Below are positions 56,867-64,000 of a stretch of 64,000 bases of DNA, one piece after another. The DNA is taken from positions 1 to 64,000 of the forward strand of contig RSEE01000094.1 in NCBI GenBank assembly GCA_003971905.1, written 5' to 3'. A program made the position numbers and the translations under genes. The first letter of the stretch is position 1. Every line of letters begins with the position of its first letter. The notes below the pieces were generated by a model. That model was not told the DNA's origin and did no database searches. It saw only the letters and a program-made list of their open reading frames with translations. This DNA is from Moniliella sp. 'wahieum' (lineage: Eukaryota; Basidiomycota; Moniliellomycetes; Moniliellales; Moniliellaceae).

Positions 56867-57970
56867 GATGTATGGCTAAGCTGGAGCGGGGTGGGATGAC
56901 GCGGAGGAGAAGGATTTCATGTAGTGCACCATACGTTTTGGAAGACCCGACTATCAGACAGATGAGATCTGAGAGTGTATGGGCCGTTGGTTACAAGGAG
57001 GTAACCCAGTTCGGCGTCATCTTGTTTTGTAAGTCGTCAATCCCCCGATGTACGGGGGACAATTGATAAACGCTATATTGGTGTTGAGCCACCGGGTGGG
57101 CCTTGCTTTGGCCAACGTCTCTTCAGCTCCGCCTGTTGAGAGGCCCAGGAGTACCGTTGTTTTCTCTCTCCCGTTTTTCCTTATGCCACAGCTTACCCCC
57201 TGGTGACGACCTGAGGCATAATGTTCCTTTGTAGGCGTTGCTGGTGGTTGGCTTAGATTACAACTGCAACACCACTAGTGCGATTGCATCACTCTGAATG
57301 GCCATCTGGACTCCAGGTCTCCGTCATCATTGATGCTATAGGTATATATTCACAGTTTTCACGAGGCATGAAGACAGTAGGGGCACAGAAACTACCGGCC
57401 GCCCCAACGCTCGCTCATCCGGCGTCTACTTAAGGCTGGTAGTTCGTGCTAACCCAACCTTCTCCATTGGATGACTCTATATCTTCCGAGGTTCTCGGTC
57501 CAATACAGTACTTTTGCTTCTTCGGTGGTGCTGTGATAACGTCGAGAACGTCTCCTTGGTTTACACGCCTGTCCTGTCCCGCATTCCATTACCCTTTGTG
57601 CCTATTCACCAAGGGATGCTTGAAAGACTGGTACGACGACGGATGCAAACGGGATTGAACACACATATATCTGGATATAATAGAATACGAACGAAGCCAA
57701 GGAAGGCTAGACAGGGTGGGGAGACACGTGGAAGAGAGAAACGGAGCCAGCGGAGAGGTGGGCGGTGATCCAGTGCAGCGAGGACAGAGCGTGGACGGGG
57801 CCCGTGTGACATCACAGTTGGTGTGTAGGCCCTGCTGGTTATATAAGGGAAGAAAAAGAAAAAGAGGCGACGACGCCGAAGCGAGAGAACGCCAAACTTG
57901 ACTGTCTCTCGCAAAGGCTTACGGGGTCCTCATGTCTAGCACAGAACCCGGATAAAGGGGGTAGGAAAGG
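56867..57970. other. Intergenic region, lower GC
   Basis: AT-richer DNA with only short frames (57446-57658, 57514-57768, 57606-57914). No family motif and no RNA gene recognised. Confidence 0.5.
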
Positions 57971-58738
57971 TTAGGAACGATCTACTGACCCGGTGATGGT
58001 GCGGGTGAGGGGGGACAGGGGGGGGGGGGACGTACAGGAATCCATATAATCCTTGTAGGACATGTATCCGTACCCTGAGCACTGTGGGTCAAACCGCTGA
58101 AAGCTTTCGGTCAAACTTTTGACCACGACGCATACGCGAATGAAGCGATCAAAGGTGAGGTCGGTTTGGGACTCGATGCTAGCGTACTTAATCATGATCA
58201 TGTGCAAGGTGGTCGGGTCAAGGTTGAAGCCAAAGTTGCGCAGTGCGATTCCCAGATCCATCTCATTGATCCGCCCGGACCCCGTGCGGTCGGCAATCCG
58301 AAACGCATCGGACCATTGGAGGATGTAGGTATAGAGGGCGGAGAACTCGTCGAGCGTGATGAGCCCCGTACGACGCACGTCAAATTGGCGCAACAGCATC
58401 ACAATCGTGTCGCGATCAAAGTGGGACCAATCGCCATTGACCAGCGCACGCTGCAGATCGTTCACGTCAATGGCGCCCTGATGGTGCTGGTCGACTGCGA
58501 CAAAGTATTTCCTGGGAATAGAGGGGAAAGAAGGGGAGGGGGTCGGTGGTCAGTACACGGCGAGCTCCTCTCGGTCTTAATCTGGAGATGCCACCCATCA
58601 TTGCACTTGGGGTAAGAGGGACGGCCAGAGATAAGATACGCACCAGACAGTGGGGTTGACTCTGGCGGGGGAGGGGGGATAGAAGAGCGGACAGGGGGTA
58701 GCCCCTGGGGCGGTGTAGGACTGGGCAGAATAGCTCAT
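57971..58738 (-). CDS. PEF1: Penta-EF-hand protein (Pef1/ALG-2-like)
   Basis: Calcium-binding adaptor of the penta-EF-hand family, linked in fungi to budding, cytokinesis and membrane traffic. Exon 1 (58738-58644) gives a Tyr/Pro-rich head MSYSAQSYTAPGATPCPLFY. An intron at 58512-58643 (GTGCGT donor) joins PTVW to KYFVAVDQHHQGAIDVNDLQ. EF-hand loops are VDQHHQGAIDVNDL, FDVRRTGLITLDEF and ADRTGSGRINEMDL, then weaker ones at SIESQTDLTFDRF and the last hand SYKDYMD. Several loop positions differ from the calcium consensus, so not all hands will bind. The last codons are uncertain because a GTACGT donor at about 58036 may start another intron. Exon 2 is free of breaks. Confidence 0.85.
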
Positions 58739-59713
58739 TGGCGGTGGGGGCGGATGGGATCGGGGGGCGGGAATGGGAGTGGGAGTCGGACGGGAAAATG
58801 CCAGGGGGCGATGGAGGGGAGGAGACGTGGCGCAGCAACAACCAACAGAGGGGCACGGCAAAAAAGAGCAAGGCGGAAAGCAAACGAACAAGTGCGGATG
58901 GAGCTGCGCAGCTGACGTTTGGCCCAGTCCGCACCGCGAGTGTCAGTGTCTGCGCACGGGGGGCAAGGCTGGGAGGCCGAGGTGCTGAGGAAACTGTGGT
59001 CGTTGCTGCGCCCAGGTCACATGGACGTTAGATCCGCTTGCATTGCTGAGGGGGCCGCCACCGGCCAGCGCGAGGCCGTCGGGGCCGCCCCGCTGGTTTA
59101 ATGAGTGGGCGGGCGCTTGTGGCGCAGGGTGGGCATGCACATGTCGCCGGGGCAGATTTGAATGCGCCAAAGTCCGACGTCAGTGCGTCAGCGCGTCAGC
59201 TGACGACTCAGCCGGAGCCGCGACCGCGCTGAGGCTCAGCCCTGCCCAGCCTGCTGTCAGCATAATGTCAGCTGTCAGCGCTGAGGTCAGGCGACCAGCA
59301 AGGCTCCCCAGTCGCCGTCGCCCGGTCATCAATGCACTGCGATGCTTCAGCCCTCGGCTTCCGGCTTGCGGCATCCCGCCTCCCGTCGCTTCCCCCGCTC
59401 CCGGCCGAGATGGCATGGCTCTAGTGCTCTTGGCACGCGCCGTCCATCGACCGACGAGCCACCACCCGTGGTGTCCCAGTGCTCCCGAAACCCCCTGAAG
59501 CTTCCCCTCAGTCTGTGCACGAAAGGGGGAGAATGCAACATTGAAGATGCGCTGGCTGCGTAGTGCTGCCCACCTCCCGCTGATACGATGCTCTCTCTCG
59601 GGCTTTGCAGACCGACACTATGTAGGCAATGCGCAGGACGCATCGGTAGAGTGTGCATTGTCGAGTAGATAGCAGAAGGGACATGCACATGGTGCATGTC
59701 CCCATGTGGCCAC
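58739..59713. other. Intergenic region between PEF1 and IDP1
   Basis: Contains a run of 8-bp GTCAGCGC-like repeats (59177-59205). Frames on both strands overlap and have no motif. No gene seen. Confidence 0.55.
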
Positions 59714-61263
59714 TTACAGCTTTGCCTCGGCCATCTTGGCCTGGAGCACCTTGGCAACGTGGTCGAGGAAGCCTTCGGTGGTCACATAGTCCTCGCGCAC
59801 TGTCCTTGCCCTTCATAATGAACGCCAAGTCCTTTGTCACCACATTGTCCTTATCGATCGTGTGGATGCAGGCGTCCTCCAACAGCTGCGCAACTGCACC
59901 AGCTTCTCGTTGCCATCCAGCTGGCCTCGGAACTTGAGCCCACGCGTCCCGCGTAGATCGAGGCGACCGAGTTGGTCGACGTCTCCTTGCCTTGCTGGTG
60001 CAGGCGGTAGTGCCTCGTGACCGTGCCGTGCGCCGCCTCCGACTCCATGGTGCGTCCATCGGGCGTGATCAGCTCCGAGGTCATGCCCAGCGAGCCAAAT
60101 CCCTGAGCCACAATGTCGACAACACGTCGCCATCGTAGTTCTTGCACGCCCAGACAAACCCGCCGTGGCCCTTGATGGCCTGGGCAACCATGTCGTCAAT
60201 CAGGCGGTGCTCGTACCAGAGCCCGAGCTTTTCAAACTCGGCCTGTACTCGGCCTGGTAAATCGCTTCAAACGTGTCCTTAAACTTGCCATCGTACGCTT
60301 TGAGAATGGTGTTCTTGGTGGCCAGGTACAGCGGCATCTTTTTGCTCAGTGCCATCTTGAACGATGCATGGGCGAATCCCTCAATCGACTCGGTCGTGTT
60401 GTACATGCTCATTGCGACGACACCGCCCTGTTCAGGGTACTGGTATACCGGCCACACCTTCTTGGTCCCATCCGCTGCTTCAAACGTCATCGTCAACTTG
60501 CCCGGGCCATCAATGACGGTATTGACACAACGGTACTGGTCGCCAAACGCATGACGGCCAATGCAAATGGGCTGTGTCCATCCGGGACCGGTTTGGGAAT
60601 CTTGTCCAACACAATCGGTTCGCGGAAGACGGTGCCACCGAGAATGTTGCGAATGGTGCCGTTGGGCGAGAGCCACATTTTCTTTAGCCCAAACTCCTTT
60701 ACCCGTGCCTCGTCGGGGGTGATGGTGGCACACTTGACGCCCACAGCATACTTTTGATGGCATTCGCTGCATCAATGGTGATCTGGTCGTCGGTGGCATC
60801 ACGCGAAGTGATGCTCAAGTCATAGTACTTGAGATCAATTCGAGGTACGGCAGGATCAGTTCCTCCTTGATCTTTTCCAGATGATCCGCTGCAGAAAGGA
60901 AATCGCTCCAGTCAGTTCCACTGCTTCCTCACTCAAGCGCATTCCAACATGACGAGGGGGAGGGGGAGGGAGCAAACGCACATACCGTCATCTCGTCGCC
61001 ATCCAGCTCAACCACAGGCTGGTCAACCTGATCTTGGATACTGTCATATGTACAGCCCCCGCATCGTGAGGTTAGTCCGGCTGCGTGATAGGAAGCAAGG
61101 GGGACACGAAAACGTACCGGCCGACGTTGAAGCAAGCGAAGGAGGCCTTGACGAAGGAGAGCGGGGAGAGGGAGCGGGCCGGCGCGACGGCACGCAGAGC
61201 GCCCCGGCCGAGCGGAGTTGCAGCAGCAGTGGCCAGGCGGGCTGAGGGGGCACGGAGGGCCAT
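59714..61263 (-). CDS. IDP1: NADP-dependent isocitrate dehydrogenase, mitochondrial
   Basis: Converts isocitrate to 2-oxoglutarate with NADPH formation. The start [20 protein letters not shown] at 61263 is an Arg/Ala-rich mitochondrial presequence. Introns near 61115-61030 and 60985-60890 flank a small exon coding [14 protein letters not shown]. The enzyme core follows: [171 protein letters not shown] and [20 protein letters not shown]. It ends AKMAEAKL at 59714. Active-site SPNGTIRN and the NADP-binding GTVTRHYR are intact. About eight frame breaks, each fitted by one lost base. Confidence 0.92.
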
Positions 61264-64000
61264 GCTGCATGAAAGGCCGGCACTTGCGCGGCACACCGAT
61301 GTGAGGGGCGTAGCATGGAGCAGAGTGGAGCAGAGGATGTGGTGGGCAAGCAAGCAAGAGCGCCGGTCGGGCTTCCAGCTACTTGGCCCGAGCCGAGCCC
61401 AGCTGCTCATCTGATCTCCCATCTCAGATGTTGCCGTGGTTAAACCCGCCTGGACCGCACTGGGGCCGTCTCCGTCGCCCAGCAGCGCCAGCCGGCTGCC
61501 CCGGTCGATAATTCACTTCAAGCTTCAAGCTTCAGCTTCAAGCTTCAAGCTTCAAGCTTCACGCTTCGAGTCCGAGAGTCCGTGCCATCTCCGTCGACGT
61601 CAGCTTCCCATCGGAGAAGTTCATCCGTCCCGAGGGGCGGAATACGGGTTTGGGCGGAATCAAAATGCCGTGGAGGCGCTGACTTGCCCATAAGGCGGTC
61701 TTTTTTTTTCCTCGTTCGTCTCCACCCTCCCACCACCATCCCTGATCTGGGCGCAGTATCATTGTTTGGCTGTCTTCTGGACACCGGACGCATCCCATTC
61801 GGTAAGTCAACCAAACTTCCAACCTTTTCTCCCGTCAGTCTTGGGCCTTGGGCTCTGCCCGACCCAGACAGGACTTCGATGATGAGAAAACATGCTGGCA
61901 CCAGTCGTACTTTTTATGCCGACAAGCTATTGCGGGGCGTCTCTTAATACGCTATGTCGCCCCCTGACCTTCCATTGCTCCCTTACTGCAAGGGAACATC
62001 GTACTGACCTCCTCCTTTGTGTCTTTTTCTCTTGATTGCTGCTGCTCCCCTCACCTTTGCCTCGTTTGCTTCGTTGTTGCTATGCATCCCCCCTCGCTCA
62101 TCCTTGCTCTGTCGCCGCCTATACCTTCTCGAGTAAAGTTCTCATCGCCGCATAGTGTAGACCCTGCCAGACCCCATCGCACAGTTGGCAGCTCGCCTGC
62201 TCCTCAGTTGCATATGAATCGGCATCTACCGTCCTCGTCTATTACTACGAAGAACGAACATCGGCTCTTTCGAGATTACTCGCTAGTTCTGCGCCGATCG
62301 TTTTCACCTAGCTGGACCAGGTGTTCATACCAAAAAACTAGGCCAACTGACTGCCACATGTCAGCGCAGATGTGACATGGTCGATGGTCGATGGTCGATG
62401 TCGATGAGAGGGGAGGGGGGAGAAGGGGAAAATGCGCTGAAAGGGGCGCTGGTTGGTCGTTAGTGGCCAGATACTAGCACTAGCTTTTCCGAGTAATCCT
62501 TCGGGTCCGTTCGATTATCGTTTCCGCCGATATGTTTCACGGCTTTTCGGTATAGCCTTTCCGGTGCTGCGTGGGCACCGTCTCATGGTCCAAAACTAAC
62601 AGCACGCCGATTCGCACTGTATTGTGCTGAACCTTTCGCCATGATGGCCACGGATGACGTACACCTCGAGTCGAGTCCATCTCGAGGAGAACTCTGCTTT
62701 TGGTTATCGCCTCCAGCGGGAATTGTGGGGACAGGCTCCTGGCAGCCCCGAGTTTTCCATGGCTCTCATCTCTCTTGACACATGGCACTGCTACGCGAAA
62801 GCTATTACAGAGCAACTCGTGCCATTCACCATTTTGATGCGTACCAGTCAAAACACACTCTTCCTTCGTATTGTAGCATACGCTCTCTCACCGTCTTCTT
62901 GTTCCTATAGCCACAACGAAAGCGAGAGCAGATTGCTGCCCCTTTGGGCTATATAAAACCTTCTCGTCACAGTGGTTGCTGGGGGAGTCAACGCTGGGTC
63001 TCACCAGTGGGCTCATCCAGGTATTTGAGAGATACAATCCTTTACAGGTCGTCCGAACGTCAACGACGCACGACTCACGGTTGTTAGTACTTGAGCTGGT
63101 TGTGGTGGATCTGCATGGGGCTAGGAGCATGGAATGACCTCTCTCGCGCGCGTGAGGTAGAGCGGCTGAAAGTGTGGCAAGGTTGTGTACGCACCGGCTT
63201 GGGCAGAGAAGTAGCAGCGTGTGTGATTGAAGCCTTCGGGCTCAGTCGGGGTCGAGGATGAGTGGCAGTGGAGGACACAAACGCTGCCACAGCTGGGACA
63301 GAGAATGCTTGGCACGCCCCTTCTCCCTTCAAGCTTGGGGGATGCAGGCCAAGTACTAGTGTCCTTGTGTGCAATGTGGTGTCTGCGTGTGTGTATATAT
63401 CAACTTGATGATCAGTGATTGCTACTACAGTGTTCTGATCCTCTGTCAGCCTATCAGCAACCCTTCCTGCCTCAAGAGCCCTAGGCATCAGGAAATATCT
63501 CCAGATTAAAGAGGCGTACCAAAAGGTATAGTATGGAGATGGTTCATATCATCATCTTGAGTGTGTGTGAAGACGCTTTAATTGCAGTGCACCTCAGGTG
63601 TGGTCTGGGGGATTGGTGATAGAAGAGGCGGGGCGGGGGTATTATCTGGCAGAAGCGGCGCGCGTCGGTGGTCTTACTGTTCCTGAGGCGATGCGGAGTG
63701 TTGATGACGTTGAACATTAACGCATGGCGGTAGGGCGCTTGGAACCTACAAGGCGAGGGGGACAGACATGGTGATGATGTACATGCGTGTGGGTTGTTGG
63801 GGAAAGGGAGGATTATTATGAGGAGTTTGGTCGTTGGATGAGAGAGCCGAGTACGTTATTGCTGTTGTGCGGGCAGTTGCGGGGGGGATGGTACACGTAG
63901 CTACTTTCTATACAGATCTCCTTTGGAGGGGGGAGCAAACGGGATATAATCAGTTACGGGGTTAGGTTCAGGGCCAAGTGTACTGAGGGAGAATATGGGC
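61264..64000. other. Terminal region without a supported gene
   Basis: Frames such as 61582-61947 (+), 62019-62375 (+), 62537-62851 (-) and 63084-63488 (-) lack recognisable motifs. The minus stretch 63320-63090 contains CPSCG in one frame and a Pro-rich tail in another; it might be the 3' end of a gene with an intron but cannot be supported. GGTCGAT is repeated three times at 62379-62399. Confidence 0.5.
61516..61570. repeat. CTTCAAG heptamer tandem repeat, eight units
   Basis: Eight consecutive units: CTTCAAG twice, CTTCAG (one base short), CTTCAAG three times, then CTTCACG and CTTCGAG. The unit is part-palindromic, since AAGCTT appears at each junction. It lies about 250 bp upstream of the IDP1 start codon. 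Confidence 0.95.

Noticed and set aside
63084-63488. Possible zinc-finger protein end (CPSCG in one frame)
   Set aside because: Cysteine spacing does not continue, neighbouring frames compete, and no upstream exons could be found.
1-64000. CRISPR array, IS element, LTR retrotransposon or rRNA
   Set aside because: No regularly spaced direct repeats with spacers, no transposase or reverse transcriptase motifs, no long terminal repeats and no rRNA sequence were seen on either strand.

Overview
This window is the left end of a chromosome from a fungus. It opens with TTAGGG-type telomeric repeat on the C-rich strand, then about 10 kb of gene-poor subtelomere, then about 50 kb of densely packed housekeeping genes on both strands with small GT-AG introns, mostly 50-130 bp with GTACGT or GTGCGT donors. 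A fungus is indicated by a Mim2-type mitochondrial outer-membrane protein, a PPZ-type phosphatase, a Puf3/Pumilio protein, an Rlp24 with the fungal tail and a secreted GH1 glucosidase. The high GC content and intron style make a basidiomycete my best guess, but the sequence does not prove it.

Layout: 1-280 telomere and a 30-bp telomere-like minisatellite. 281-10291 subtelomere with weak ORFs, diverged direct repeats, a tRNA-like element and one possible P-loop (helicase-like) remnant. 10292-14240 an alpha/beta hydrolase gene (-). 15890-16540 RLP24 (-), divergent from a KstD-like FAD dehydrogenase (17092-18898, +). 19736-21895 mitochondrial Hsp70 (+). 22941-23589 acyl-CoA-binding protein (-). 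24570-25672 a decayed, internally deleted CCT5 copy. 25976-26062 tRNA-Glu(UUC) with an intron. 26277-27157 TXNDC9/Plp1 (+), facing a UDP-sugar transporter of the YEA4 type (27246-28420, -). 29678-30611 RPN12 (+). 31161-34107 a SAP-domain protein (+). 35423-35928 Mim2 (-). 36903-38477 PPZ phosphatase (-). 39415-42573 Pumilio (-), divergent from RPT3 (43385-44749, +). 44977-45597 TRAPPC2/Trs20 (-). 46160-47500 CDC123 (-). 47829-48355 an unidentified small gene. 48798-50842 or further, a coiled-coil protein that may be a spindle-pole protein (-). 52293-54239 GH1 beta-glucosidase (-). 56285-56866 a broken duplicate of part of the coiled-coil gene. 57971-58738 a penta-EF-hand protein (-). 59714-61263 mitochondrial NADP-isocitrate dehydrogenase (-). 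61264-64000 has no gene I can support.

The genes are unrelated core functions: proteostasis (Hsp70, two 26S proteasome subunits, Plp1, a CCT relic), mitochondria (Hsp70, IDP, Mim2), translation and ribosome assembly (Rlp24, Cdc123), trafficking (Trs20) and RNA control (Pumilio). No operon-like or gene-cluster logic is visible. Many conserved genes are broken by single missing bases although the protein between breaks looks intact, which points to indel errors in the assembly. The CCT5 copy and the 56 kb duplicate are different: they also carry substitutions and segment losses, so they are genuinely decayed.

The most unusual signal is not a gene. Intergenic DNA is sprinkled with short tandem repeats of period exactly 7 bp, at about 17 loci with many different unit sequences. 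Several units recur at distant loci, and the 11-mer GAACGTTGAAC occurs exactly five times.
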